A stretch of DNA of 64,000 bases. Source: Sphingomonadales bacterium. GTDB lineage: Bacteria; Bacteroidota; Bacteroidia; Chitinophagales; Chitinophagaceae. Numbering within the stretch: position 1 is the stretch's first letter; each line of letters begins with the position of its first letter. Below are positions 25,038 to 33,844 of the stretch, piece by piece. The stretch is from assembly GCA_016872155.1 (NCBI GenBank), contig VHBB01000001.1:89007-153006 (forward strand). Reading direction: 5' to 3'. The position numbers and the translations under genes were made by a program. The notes under the pieces were generated by a model that searched no databases, was not told the origin of the DNA, and saw nothing but the letters and a program-made list of their open reading frames with translations.

Positions 25038-25913
25038 ATGATCAAATCAATGACCGGTTTTGGAAGAGCCGAAGTGCGTGCCGGCGATAAGTTGTTGGCG
25101 ATCGAACTAAAATCGCTCAATGGAAAACAGTTTGACCTGCAAGTAAAACTGCCTGCCCTGCTAAAGCCCCATGAGTTTGACATACGCCGCTTATTGGCCA
25201 CATCACTAGAAAGAGGTACCGTCGATTGTATGATCAGTCTTAAAGAGACCGGTCAATCACAGCCGGTAGCGATCAACACGCAACTGGCACGATCGTACTA
25301 CCAGCCGTTAGCCTCGCTGGCAGCCGAACTGCAACTCGATACCTCGCAATTATTACCTGCCCTGCTTAAATTGCCCGAAGTCATTACTCCGGGCGCCGAT
25401 GCGCTAAGCGCGACAGAATGGGAGCACTGTAAATCGGGCATTGCAAAAGCGGTAGAACAGTTGAATGCACACCGACTAACAGAGGGTAAGGCCCTCGAAG
25501 CGGACCTGTTGGGCCGAATCGATGCGATCGTCGCGTTACAAAAAGAGATCAGCGAGCTGGAGCCAAAGCGAAGAGAAAAGCTTCGCCAAGGACTGGTCAG
25601 ATTGCTCGAAGACAATCTGGGCAAAGAGGGATACGATCGCAACCGGCTAGAGCAAGAGCTCATCTATTACATAGAGAAAATGGACATTAGTGAAGAACAG
25701 GTACGACTTCTGAACCACTGCGACTACTTTATACAACAGCTACAGGAGCCCGGAGACAGCAAAGGGAAAAAGCTATCGTTTATCTTACAAGAGATCGGTC
25801 GCGAGATCAATACGACCGGCTCGAAGGCCAACGATGCAGCTATTCAGCAACGGGTAGTGCGCATGAAAGACGAGCTCGAAAAAGCCAAGGAGCAAATTTT
25901 AAATGTGATGTAA
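25038..25913 (+). CDS. yicC: YicC family endoribonuclease
   Basis: A 291-residue protein beginning MIKSMTGFGR, the family hallmark, and ending with the DUF1732 region (QEIGREINTTGSKANDAAIQ and VRMKDELEKAKEQILNV). E. coli YicC is an endoribonuclease that helps degrade certain small RNAs. The start at 25038 is set by the conserved N-terminus. gldH follows 9 bp downstream and is likely co-transcribed. Its position next to a candidate small RNA is noted but may be coincidental. Confidence 0.94.
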   Translation: MIKSMTGFGRAEVRAGDKLLAIELKSLNGKQFDLQVKLPALLKPHEFDIRRLLATSLERGTVDCMISLKETGQSQPVAINTQLARSYYQPLASLAAELQLDTSQLLPALLKLPEVITPGADALSATEWEHCKSGIAKAVEQLNAHRLTEGKALEADLLGRIDAIVALQKEISELEPKRREKLRQGLVRLLEDNLGKEGYDRNRLEQELIYYIEKMDISEEQVRLLNHCDYFIQQLQEPGDSKGKKLSFILQEIGREINTTGSKANDAAIQQRVVRMKDELEKAKEQILNVM

Positions 25914-25922
25914 CTTTACCCT

Positions 25923-26420
25923 ATGCAAAGGATAAGCCGGCGGTCAATGACCGCCTTCTTATGGGGAGGACTGGTTTGTATGATCGGGGGCTGTAGCCCA
26001 CTGTCGTTATACGAAAAATCGGTGGCGCTGCCCCAACAACAATGGAAGAGCGACTATGTGCCCCAATTCGACTTTACGATCACCGATACTACGGCCCGCT
26101 ACGATGCAGCGTTGGTGCTTCGCCATCGTGACCGCTATCATTACAATAACATCTGGCTTAGACTATCCATAACCGACCCCGAAGGCAACTCCTACTCTAT
26201 AGACACCGATCTGCTATTGGGCACTAACGAAAGCGGCTGGTTGGGCGTAGGCATGGACGATATTTACGAGCACCGCATCTCGCTTCAAAAAGAATTATTA
26301 GAAAAAGGGGTTTCGTTTCGCCGGGCGGGTACCTATCGGTTTAGCCTGGAGCAACGCATGCGCGAAGATCCACTTCAAGAAATTATGAATGTAGGAATAC
26401 GGATAGAAAAGAAACCCTGA
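25923..26420 (+). CDS. gldH: Gliding motility lipoprotein GldH
   Basis: A 165-residue lipoprotein with lipobox CMIGGC (Cys24). The mature part has the GldH pattern: YEKS near the N-terminus, a Y-N-x-W-L-R beta segment and the GWLGVGMDDIYEHRISLQ motif. GldH is required for gliding in Flavobacterium and is associated with the Gld lipoprotein group. In many Bacteroidota gldH follows ricT; here it lies between yicC and a sensor kinase. A TAACTTTA box overlapping the yicC stop lies 4 nt before its ATG. Confidence 0.88.
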   Translation: MQRISRRSMTAFLWGGLVCMIGGCSPLSLYEKSVALPQQQWKSDYVPQFDFTITDTTARYDAALVLRHRDRYHYNNIWLRLSITDPEGNSYSIDTDLLLGTNESGWLGVGMDDIYEHRISLQKELLEKGVSFRRAGTYRFSLEQRMREDPLQEIMNVGIRIEKKP

Positions 26421-26431
26421 ATCGCCCCCGT

Positions 26432-27421
26432 ATGCCCGACGAAGTCAAAAGAAAGCTAACACGCACCACCCTCATATACTGGGCACTACTGCTCTACGTG
26501 CTGGCGGCCCTGCTCTGGTGGCTGATCTCGTTGCAACAGCAAAATCGATTGATCGCCCTCGAAAAAAGACAGCTGCTCGAACTGCGCTCATCCGAGCTTA
26601 GCCCCGATGAATACAAAATTGAACAACGATCGATCGACGACCAGTTCGAACGAAACGAGACCAAATACATTAGCGAGGGCATTACCTTTTTGATCGTGAT
26701 CTTGATCGGAGCCGTTTTTATTTACAGGGCCGTACGAAGACAGTTCAAGATGCAACAGCAGCAACAGCATTTTATGATGGCGGTTACCCACGAGCTTAAA
26801 ACGCCCATCGCGGTCGCCAAACTTAACCTGGAGACCCTGCAGAAGTATCAACTGGACCCCGAAAAACAACAAAAGCTTATCCGCACCACCCTCGACGAGA
26901 CGGCTCGGCTAAACTTTCTAACCAATAATATTCTAATCTCGGCCCAGCTCGAGAACAAAGCCTTCATTAGCAGTAAAGAAGAATTAGACCTTTCGGCGCT
27001 CTTGCTAGACTGTGTAGCGGCCCTTCAAAAACGATTTCCCGATAGATCCATAGAAACGGAGATCGAAAAAGAGATCGATATGGTAGGCGATGCGCTGTTG
27101 CTGCAGATCTTGATCAATAATCTGCTGGAAAATGCGATCAAATATGCGCCGGGTCTTTCGTCGATTCGAACCACCTTGCACAGCACTCCAATAGGTATTC
27201 GTCTTGCGGTGGCCGACCAAGGGCCGGGGGTACCCGAAAGCGAAAGATCGAAAGTATTCGATCGCTTTTACCGAATTGGCAATGAACAAACCCGTACTAC
27301 CAAGGGCACCGGACTGGGGCTTTATTTATGCCAGCGAATTGCACAAGACCATCGGGGTCGTATCGAGATCGAGAATAACCACCCCCAAGGCAGTATTTTC
27401 AATGTTATCTTTGCCCAATGA
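26432..27421 (+). CDS. Sensor histidine kinase
   Basis: A 329-residue inner-membrane kinase with two transmembrane helices (~15-33 and ~82-98) enclosing a short ~50-residue periplasmic loop. Then come HisKA with phospho-acceptor His120 (VTHELKTP), N-box NNLLENAIKYAP, G1 box DQGPGVP and G2 box GTGLGLYLC. The small sensor loop gives no clue to the ligand. The stop overlaps the response-regulator start by 4 nt, identifying the cognate partner. Confidence 0.95.
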   Translation: MPDEVKRKLTRTTLIYWALLLYVLAALLWWLISLQQQNRLIALEKRQLLELRSSELSPDEYKIEQRSIDDQFERNETKYISEGITFLIVILIGAVFIYRAVRRQFKMQQQQQHFMMAVTHELKTPIAVAKLNLETLQKYQLDPEKQQKLIRTTLDETARLNFLTNNILISAQLENKAFISSKEELDLSALLLDCVAALQKRFPDRSIETEIEKEIDMVGDALLLQILINNLLENAIKYAPGLSSIRTTLHSTPIGIRLAVADQGPGVPESERSKVFDRFYRIGNEQTRTTKGTGLGLYLCQRIAQDHRGRIEIENNHPQGSIFNVIFAQ

Positions 27422-28125
27422 GCGAAGCGACCCCCGCCACGATTTTACTGGTCGAAGACGAAGAGAATTTGCATGAGGCCCTCAAACTGAATCTGGAGCT
27501 GGAGGGCTACGAGGTAAGCTCTGCCTATGATGGTGCCGCTGCCTTAAAGGCCATAGACAACGCTTATTTCGATCTGATCATTTTAGATGTGATGCTTCCG
27601 GTCATGGATGGTATACAAGTGGCCGAGACCATACGGATTCGTAACAACGAGACACCGATTTTAATGCTGAGTGCCCGCAACAGCAGCGCAGACCGGGTAA
27701 TGGGGCTCAAAAAAGGCGCAGATGACTACCTTACCAAACCTTTTAACCTCGAAGAGTTATTACTGCGCGTTTCGAAGCTGATCGATAAGAATCAGAAATT
27801 ACAAGACCGATCGACCCTGGGCGATCAATACCAGTTTGGACCCAATAAGATCGACTTTAAGGCGCAAGAAGCCATTGGCGTTGAGGGGACCCCAATTCGG
27901 CTGAGTAAAAAAGAGGCCATGCTCTTGAAATTACTGATCGAAAATAAAAACGAGGTGGTTCCGCGCGAAAAGATATTGCAAGCCGTTTGGGGCTACCAGG
28001 TCTATCCCACGACACGCACGATCGATAATTTTATTCTGAATTTTCGCAAGTACTTCGAAGCGGATACTCGCAACCCCCGTTATTTTTATTCGGTACGAGG
28101 CGTGGGCTACAAATACACCGAATAG
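27418..28125 (+). CDS. OmpR-family response regulator
   Basis: A 235-residue transcription regulator. The receiver domain has the acidic pocket E14-D15, phospho-acceptor Asp57 (LILDVMLP) and conserved Lys in LTKPF. The C-terminal winged helix shows RLSKKEAMLLKLL and the SVRGVGYKY ending. It is coupled to the kinase by a 4-nt overlap (ATGA). Target genes are unknown. Confidence 0.96.
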   Translation: MSEATPATILLVEDEENLHEALKLNLELEGYEVSSAYDGAAALKAIDNAYFDLIILDVMLPVMDGIQVAETIRIRNNETPILMLSARNSSADRVMGLKKGADDYLTKPFNLEELLLRVSKLIDKNQKLQDRSTLGDQYQFGPNKIDFKAQEAIGVEGTPIRLSKKEAMLLKLLIENKNEVVPREKILQAVWGYQVYPTTRTIDNFILNFRKYFEADTRNPRYFYSVRGVGYKYTE

Positions 28126-28126
28126 G

Positions 28127-28870
28127 TTAGAGGTCGCCCAACCGGGGGCGGATCACTATTTCTTCGACACAGGCTTGTGGAGAGAGATGAGCGGCCTGAA
28201 AGATCATCTTGGCAATATCCGAAGGCTCCATAATACGGCCGTTGCTATTATCGAAATTACCCCAGCTGTCGGTGAGCACGGCCCCGGGATACACCCCTGT
28301 TACTTTTACACCGGTCGACTTAAGTTCTTCGCGCAGGTTTTGAGTAAAGCCATGCAGAGCATACTTGCTAATACTGTACGATCCTCCTTGTGCATAGGGC
28401 TTTAACGAAGCAATGGAGCAAATGGTAAAGATGTGACCCGAACCACGCTGTATCATGTCGGGCATTAACGTGCGGGTCAGGTAATAGGCGCTGTACAAAT
28501 TGACCGCCATTTGTTGTTCGAGTTGTCCGGCTGGTTCTTCGCCCAGCGATCCCGGTAAGAACTGACCTGCATTGTTAATGAGAATATCCGGTTCTCCATA
28601 GCTTAGACACCAACGACCAAAGTCGATGGCCTCTTGCGATACGCTCAGATCGGCAGCCTTTCCATGAATTACGGCGGTGGGATAAGCGGCCGACAACATC
28701 TGAATGGTCTGCGCAAGACGGCCTGCATCGCGCGCGGTCAGCAATAACCGATAACCCGCTTGTGCAAATAACGAAGCGATCTCTTTGCCAATACCCCTTG
28801 ATGCGCCCGTAACGATCACCGTTAGGGCATTAGCAGCTGCAGCAGTTACCGAAGAATCCATACTCGTCAA
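28127..28870 (-). CDS. SDR family NAD(P)-dependent oxidoreductase
   Basis: A 247-residue classical short-chain dehydrogenase: TGASRGIGKEI for cofactor binding (~residues 20-30), INNAG (~98-102), the catalytic Ser in TICSIASL, and YSISK as the Tyr-x-x-x-Lys pair. The substrate is unknown; the closest named relatives are 3-oxoacyl-ACP-reductase-like enzymes. It converges with the response regulator with one base between the stops. Confidence 0.9.
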   Translation of the reverse strand: MTSMDSSVTAAAANALTVIVTGASRGIGKEIASLFAQAGYRLLLTARDAGRLAQTIQMLSAAYPTAVIHGKAADLSVSQEAIDFGRWCLSYGEPDILINNAGQFLPGSLGEEPAGQLEQQMAVNLYSAYYLTRTLMPDMIQRGSGHIFTICSIASLKPYAQGGSYSISKYALHGFTQNLREELKSTGVKVTGVYPGAVLTDSWGNFDNSNGRIMEPSDIAKMIFQAAHLSPQACVEEIVIRPRLGDL

Positions 28871-28920
28871 TTAATTGATATATTGCAAAGTTATTGACCC
28901 ACTCTTACAATTAAGCAGCT

Positions 28921-29643
28921 TTGTTGTCTTCGCTTCGCTACCCGCATCTTTTTTTTGACTTGGACCATACCCTGTGGGACTTCGAGGCAAATGCCCTTGC
29001 CACCTTACGACAATTGTACGAAGAACTAGATCTGCGGCAATTGGGCGTTGATGACTTTACCCATTTTTATCGGCAATATCTACTTCATAACGAAAAGCTC
29101 TGGGACCGATACCGAAAGGGTTTTATAAAGCAAGAGGAACTTCGGATCAAACGGATGCGGCTGGCCCTGCTCGATTTTGGGGTGATCAACGAAGAGGTGG
29201 CCTCGGTAATGAATGTGCGCTTTTTGGACCTGCTTCCGACCCGCACTATTTTGTTTCCGCATACCTTGGAGCTGTTGAATTACCTGCAACAAAAGAGCTA
29301 CCAATTACACCTTATTACCAACGGCTTTGAAAAAACACAGCATAGCAAACTACAGTATTCGGGACTGGCCTCTTATTTTTCTACTGTCATTACCTCGGAG
29401 GGATCGGGAAGCCTTAAACCCAGACCCGAGATCTTCTCGTATGCATTGGCAAAAACCGGGGCAACAACGGCGCAATCGCTCATGATCGGAGATACGATAG
29501 AGGTAGATATTGCAGGTGCCAAAAACGCAGGTATCGATCAGATTCATGTCAATCATCTGAACCAAGAGCGGGTAGCACTATCCGATGGAAGCTATCCTAC
29601 CCATACCGTCTTTTCGTTGCAAGAGATTATGCAGATCTTATAA
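28921..29643 (+). CDS. yjjG: YjjG-type HAD pyrimidine nucleotidase
   Basis: A 240-residue haloacid-dehalogenase hydrolase. Motif I is FFDLDHTLWDFE, followed by a helical cap, motif II LITNGF, motif III Lys in GSLKPRPEIF and motif IV MIGDTIEVDIAGAKNAG. YjjG dephosphorylates nucleoside monophosphates including non-canonical pyrimidines. No ATG precedes motif I; TTG at 28921 or 28924 is the start. A CAGCTTTG box overlaps the first TTG, so the second may be the true one. Confidence 0.88.
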   Translation: MLSSLRYPHLFFDLDHTLWDFEANALATLRQLYEELDLRQLGVDDFTHFYRQYLLHNEKLWDRYRKGFIKQEELRIKRMRLALLDFGVINEEVASVMNVRFLDLLPTRTILFPHTLELLNYLQQKSYQLHLITNGFEKTQHSKLQYSGLASYFSTVITSEGSGSLKPRPEIFSYALAKTGATTAQSLMIGDTIEVDIAGAKNAGIDQIHVNHLNQERVALSDGSYPTHTVFSLQEIMQIL

Positions 29644-29665
29644 CTGCTACGGATTGACTTACCGA

Positions 29666-30322
29666 TTACCAGGTAGCGATCTCAGTAACGCCCCCCAAAG
29701 GACGATCGCCGATTTTAACTTTAATGACAGCATCGAGCGGAAGTAATAAATCGACTCGAGATCCGAATTTAATAAACCCCATTTCTTCGGTCTGTCTTAC
29801 AGATTGACCGGGTTGCAGGTAATTGACGATGCGCCTGGCCAGGGCCCCTGCGATCTGCTTGACCAAGATCTCACGACCATTTTTTTCGTAAACGACCGTA
29901 TGTCTTTCGTTTTCGGTAGAAGACTTAGGATGCCAGGCTACCAGATATTGGCCAGGATGATATTGGGAGTAACGAACTGTTCCACTTACCGGATTGCGAT
30001 TGACATGCACATTGAACGGGCTCATAAAAATGGACACCTGAATGCGGCGATCTGAAAAATACTCATCGGCCTGCACTTCTTCGATAACTACGATCTCGCC
30101 ATCGGCAGGAGCGATCACGCTGTTTTCCGCTATGGTATGTATCCGAGCGGGAACCCGAAAAAAAGAAAGAATGAATCCCCAGAACAACAGCGAAACGGCC
30201 AGCAGCGCTACAAAACAGCCGGTGCAGGTCGCGTAAAGAAAATAATAGCTAAGGGCATTGCCGGCTACAAGCACCAAGGTTACAAGAGCAATAGTGGGAA
30301 ACCCCTCGCGGTGAATGGTCAT
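29666..30322 (-). CDS. psd: Phosphatidylserine decarboxylase (short form)
   Basis: A 218-residue membrane-associated proenzyme making phosphatidylethanolamine. Two N-terminal hydrophobic segments (~8-60) are followed by the catalytic domain. The self-cleavage site is the Gly187-Ser188 of KFGSRVDL, from which the pyruvoyl cofactor forms; this is the short-form variant of the LGST motif. cdsA lies 44 bp upstream, linking two steps of phospholipid synthesis. Confidence 0.94.
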   Translation of the reverse strand: MTIHREGFPTIALVTLVLVAGNALSYYFLYATCTGCFVALLAVSLLFWGFILSFFRVPARIHTIAENSVIAPADGEIVVIEEVQADEYFSDRRIQVSIFMSPFNVHVNRNPVSGTVRYSQYHPGQYLVAWHPKSSTENERHTVVYEKNGREILVKQIAGALARRIVNYLQPGQSVRQTEEMGFIKFGSRVDLLLPLDAVIKVKIGDRPLGGVTEIATW

Positions 30323-30341
30323 ACGTTAAAAAATTAAAGGG

Positions 30342-30349
30342 CAAAGATA
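30342..30349 (-). promoter_or_regulatory. -7 box of psd
   Basis: Minus strand TATCTTTG, an exact TAnnTTTG match, 19 nt before the psd start and inside the cdsA-psd gap, so psd can be transcribed on its own. Confidence 0.5.
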
Positions 30350-30366
30350 ACGATTCACTCCGCTGC

Positions 30367-31068
30367 TTACAGAAAGACCCTCACATAGATCCAAATAACC
30401 GGAGTGCCCCATAGTAGCGAATCGAATCGATCTAACCAGCCACCATGCCCGGGCAAGATGCGACCACTGTCTTTTACCCCCGCCATCCGTTTTAGTTTCG
30501 ATTCAAAAAGATCGCCGGCCGTACCAAACGCAGCCGCCAGTAAGGCCATCAGGTATCCATCTAGTGAGCGAAGAGGCATGGAGACACCGGGTAGTAAATT
30601 ACTCGCTATTAATCGAGGCAAGAGCGCTCCCGCGATCAGCACGGTAAGGACTACACCGCCAAGGGTGCCCTCCCATGTTTTTTTGGGAGAGACGGGGCTC
30701 AGGGGCGTGCGACCTATAAAAGACCCTACCAAGTAGGCCATCGTATCGTTGATCCACATACAGGCTAGTGCGAACAAACAAAGCACGGGTAAAGAGGTAG
30801 CAGCGGCGCTGGCCAATGGGTCTTGCATTTTTAGGTCAATGAACAAGGCCCAGGATAGCGACAGGTATAAGAACCCCAAAAGCAAATAACGAATCGGAAA
30901 GCGAAATAAACTATATAAGCGTTGGTATTCGACCCAGCAGCCCGCATGGATGATCATGACCAACAAAACAAAACTCCACGTACTCCAGCATAAACCAAAC
31001 AGCATTACTGCCGCAAAAAAGAAGGCGGTGATGGTTCGTTGTTGAAAAACCTGCCGGTTAAATGCCAT
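30367..31068 (-). CDS. cdsA: Phosphatidate cytidylyltransferase
   Basis: A 233-residue polytopic membrane enzyme making CDP-diacylglycerol. The C-terminal signature SGRILPGHGGWLDRFDSLL (~residues 197-215) includes the metal-binding acidic residues. An earlier SPKKTWEGTLGG segment is also typical. It is somewhat shorter than the usual ~260-280 residues at its N-terminus. The CPBP protease gene ends 8 bp upstream, so an operon CPBP-cdsA is likely. Confidence 0.94.
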   Translation of the reverse strand: MAFNRQVFQQRTITAFFFAAVMLFGLCWSTWSFVLLVMIIHAGCWVEYQRLYSLFRFPIRYLLLGFLYLSLSWALFIDLKMQDPLASAAATSLPVLCLFALACMWINDTMAYLVGSFIGRTPLSPVSPKKTWEGTLGGVVLTVLIAGALLPRLIASNLLPGVSMPLRSLDGYLMALLAAAFGTAGDLFESKLKRMAGVKDSGRILPGHGGWLDRFDSLLWGTPVIWIYVRVFL

Positions 31069-31076
31069 TACTCAAT

Positions 31077-32075
31077 TTATGAAGGGTGCGCAGAAGATTC
31101 ATCAGAAATATCGTGATCCTGATCAGTATCGCTATGACGCATCATCCAATGAAAATGCATGGTGACGAGCAGCGCACTCACCAACCCCGAGATCATAAGG
31201 GTCTGGGGGCCTACTACCGGTTCTTCATTGAGCAGCACCGGATTAAAATAGACCAATACGATCAACAAGGCATCGTAGAAGAAATGAGACAGTATAGCCG
31301 CCCATAAGCTCCCGCTATACCAATAGACAGCCCCTAGCAAAATACCTAATACAAACCGCGGCAAAAAGCCATAGAACTGCATGTGCATAGACGAAAAAAG
31401 AAAAGCCGACAGTAAGATAGCAGGCCAGGCCTGACCAAATTGCCGAAAGAACATCTTTTGCAATACGCCTCTAAACAATAATTCCTCGCCAACGGCCGCC
31501 AGCCCGGCTATAAACAGAATATTGAGCAAAAGATCGCTGGTACTACGCAGCCCCAGCAAGGCCTTTACCGTATCGTTAGCCTCGTTCTCTTGGGCCTTCA
31601 TCCACTCGGCCAGTGCCGAAGGAAACTCCACCACGCGGTTCAACTCGCCCAGCCATTGAACCAATGGAAGCGCGAATAGCAATACAGTAACGCCTATGAT
31701 CCAAAAACCGGAATGCACCGGTCTGTTGAGTTTAAGGTACGACCGGGCGGGCTCGGCAGAGAATAAGCGGGTCGCCAGCCAGGAGGGAACCAAGAACAAG
31801 CCCAGGAATTGTGCAAGCTGCATGCCTCTGATAAAAAATCCTAATTGGGGATGAGGCACTTTCATTTTACTAAGGGTGGCCAATTGCTCAACGGTAATAC
31901 CGGTAATGGCCGAGAGTAAAAACGTACCCAATAATCCTATGCTAAAAAAACTCATCAGCGTCAGGCTCATCAGTAATAAAAGTTGCTGCCCCGATGATCT
32001 TTCTTGATAAAATCCTTTTTTAAACACACGCCAGTTTTTGATTGTAAATTTGCCTTTCCGGACTTGCCGGCACAT
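31077..32075 (-). CDS. CPBP family intramembrane metalloprotease
   Basis: A 332-residue polytopic membrane protein of the CAAX protease/bacteriocin-processing (ABI) family. The motifs EELLFRG and the downstream SSMHMQF and FVLGILLGAVYW region supply Glu-Glu, Arg and His catalytic residues. A cytosolic acidic tail follows the last helix. Substrates are unknown. A TAAATTTG box lies 4 nt before the ATG, so either the mRNA is leaderless or a later Met is used. Confidence 0.9.
   Translation of the reverse strand: MCRQVRKGKFTIKNWRVFKKGFYQERSSGQQLLLLMSLTLMSFFSIGLLGTFLLSAITGITVEQLATLSKMKVPHPQLGFFIRGMQLAQFLGLFLVPSWLATRLFSAEPARSYLKLNRPVHSGFWIIGVTVLLFALPLVQWLGELNRVVEFPSALAEWMKAQENEANDTVKALLGLRSTSDLLLNILFIAGLAAVGEELLFRGVLQKMFFRQFGQAWPAILLSAFLFSSMHMQFYGFLPRFVLGILLGAVYWYSGSLWAAILSHFFYDALLIVLVYFNPVLLNEEPVVGPQTLMISGLVSALLVTMHFHWMMRHSDTDQDHDISDESSAHPS
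32045..32052 (+). promoter_or_regulatory. -7 box upstream of dusB
   Basis: TAAATTTG matches TAnnTTTG; it lies 49 nt before the dusB start, within the N-terminal codons of the divergent CPBP gene. Confidence 0.4.
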
Positions 32076-32079
32076 TCAA

Positions 32080-32087
32080 CAAATTTA
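32080..32087 (-). promoter_or_regulatory. -7 box of the CPBP protease gene
   Basis: Minus strand TAAATTTG, exact consensus, 4 nt upstream of the start codon at 32075. Confidence 0.5.
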
Positions 32088-32101
32088 GGCAAAACCCTAC
32101 G

Positions 32102-33142
32102 ATGGTTAAGATCGGTCCTGTAACGCTTCCTGATTTTCCGCTGCTGCTCGCTCCCATGGAGGATGTGAGTGACCCGCCCTTTCGTGCCGTCTGCAAAGAC
32201 AAGGGCGCCGATCTTATGTATACCGAGTTTATTTCTTCTGAAGGGCTCATTAGAGATGCGATCAAAAGCAAGAAGAAGCTAGACATCTTCGATTACGAAA
32301 GACCGGTGGGCATTCAGATCTTCGGAGGCGATGAAGAGAGCCTGGGGTTGGCCGCCAAGATCGTTGAGGTAACACAACCCGATCTGCTCGATATTAATTT
32401 CGGTTGCCCTGTAAAGAAGGTGGCCCTTAAAGGAGCCGGAGCCGGGGTACTTCGTGATGTAGATCTGACGGTGCGCCTAACCAAGGCCGTCGTGCAATCT
32501 ACATCGCTACCGGTAACCGTCAAGACGCGCTTAGGATGGGACGACAGCAATAAGAATATCGAAGAAGTAGCCGAACGGCTGCAAGATGTGGGCATCAAGG
32601 CCCTGGCTATTCACGGCAGAACCCGCGTACAGATGTATAAAGGAGAGGCTGACTGGACCTTGATCGGAAAGATCAAGAACAATCCGCGTATCACCATTCC
32701 GATCTTTGGCAATGGTGATATTGACTCGCCCGAAAAAGCCCTGGCTTACAAAAATCGCTATGGTGTGGATGGAATCATGATCGGAAGAGCGGCCATCGGT
32801 TATCCGTGGATCTTTAACGAGATCAAACACTTTATGAAAACCGGAGAGCACCTGCCGGCGCCTACCATCGAAGACCGATTGGCAGTATGTCGAAAGCACT
32901 TGCGCTATTCGATCGAATGGAAAAACCCAGTGGTAGGTATCAACGAAATGAGAAGACATTATGCCAACTATCTAAAAGGACTTCCCAACATCAAAGAATA
33001 CAGAAATAAACTGGTAACCTTAAGGACCGAAGAAGAACTGAATGCCGTATTCGACGAAATGGCCCGCGTATACGAGGGATTTACCTTCGAAAAAACGCCG
33101 ATCGCACTTATCAATTATCACGAGAAATGTCCGATCGACTAA
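32102..33142 (+). CDS. dusB: tRNA-dihydrouridine synthase (DusB type)
   Basis: A 346-residue FMN-dependent enzyme that reduces uridines in the tRNA D-loop. The TIM barrel starts with LLLAPMEDVSD; catalytic Cys102 is in INFGCPVKKV; HGRTR and the FMN phosphate site GVDGIMIGRAAIG are present. The helical C-terminal RNA-binding domain follows. A 7-bp hairpin CCGATCG/CGATCGG (33131-33150) spans the stop codon. Confidence 0.95.
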   Translation: MVKIGPVTLPDFPLLLAPMEDVSDPPFRAVCKDKGADLMYTEFISSEGLIRDAIKSKKKLDIFDYERPVGIQIFGGDEESLGLAAKIVEVTQPDLLDINFGCPVKKVALKGAGAGVLRDVDLTVRLTKAVVQSTSLPVTVKTRLGWDDSNKNIEEVAERLQDVGIKALAIHGRTRVQMYKGEADWTLIGKIKNNPRITIPIFGNGDIDSPEKALAYKNRYGVDGIMIGRAAIGYPWIFNEIKHFMKTGEHLPAPTIEDRLAVCRKHLRYSIEWKNPVVGINEMRRHYANYLKGLPNIKEYRNKLVTLRTEEELNAVFDEMARVYEGFTFEKTPIALINYHEKCPID

Positions 33143-33163
33143 ACGATCGGGGCCATGGGGCCA

Positions 33164-33844
33164 TTACTGAATGGCCGTAACGACCATTTCGCTAAGTGGA
33201 GAAACCGATGGATCGAAGTAATGAGTTAGACGCCCATCTTCGTCGATCAGGTACTTAGAAAAATTCCAAGTAGGGGCTTTTGAATTCCATCCATTTTTGG
33301 TGCTGTCGGTCAGCCAGCGATATACGGGATGCTGAAGCGCACCGGACACTACCGATGTTTTTTGCGTCAAGAAGAAACGAACCCCATAGTTCCGTTCGCA
33401 GAAAGCGGCGATCGAGGCGTTGCTTCCCTTTTCTTGTTCCTTAAAATCATTGGCCGGAAAGCCAATAACCTGCAAGCGATTGGCAAACTTATCTTGCAGT
33501 TGCTGCAGCTCTTTATACTGCCCCGTATAACCACAATCGCTGGCCGTATTGACAATTAAAACTTTTTTTCCCTTCAATAATGCCCAATCGATGGGAGCTC
33601 CATTGGTCAACGTCGCTTGCAAGTCATAAAACGAAACAGGGGCCTTTTGGGGAGCATGCGTTAGAACCATCGTATTCTTATTGCCCAGTCGTGTCGCCCA
33701 CATAAGCGCCGGATAAATGGTCTTTAACATTCGTTGACGAAAGGTCATGGTGGTGTTAGTTTGTTGTAACCATAATAGACCCAGCGCGGCAACGATCAAG
33801 ATACCCGTCAGTAGCAGTCTTCGGCGCAGCTGGTCTTTTCTCAT
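33164..33844 (-). CDS. Glutathione peroxidase family protein, membrane-anchored
   Basis: A 226-residue peroxidase with an N-terminal transmembrane anchor (~residues 8-26) and a ~40-residue linker. The catalytic Cys is in NTASDCGYTG, with GFPANDF and TWNFSKYL completing the active site. It is a paralogue of the 10461-10979 protein but anchored rather than released. Its start overlaps the aldehyde dehydrogenase stop by 4 nt, so the two are co-transcribed and may jointly handle lipid peroxidation products. Confidence 0.93.
   Translation of the reverse strand: MRKDQLRRRLLLTGILIVAALGLLWLQQTNTTMTFRQRMLKTIYPALMWATRLGNKNTMVLTHAPQKAPVSFYDLQATLTNGAPIDWALLKGKKVLIVNTASDCGYTGQYKELQQLQDKFANRLQVIGFPANDFKEQEKGSNASIAAFCERNYGVRFFLTQKTSVVSGALQHPVYRWLTDSTKNGWNSKAPTWNFSKYLIDEDGRLTHYFDPSVSPLSEMVVTAIQ

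Noticed and set aside
33131..33176. Hairpins at the dusB/glutathione-peroxidase convergence as terminators
   Set aside because: Stems exist (CCGATCG/CGATCGG and GGCCAT/ATGGCC) but both overlap coding sequence or stop codons and no T-tract follows; listed only as a remark.
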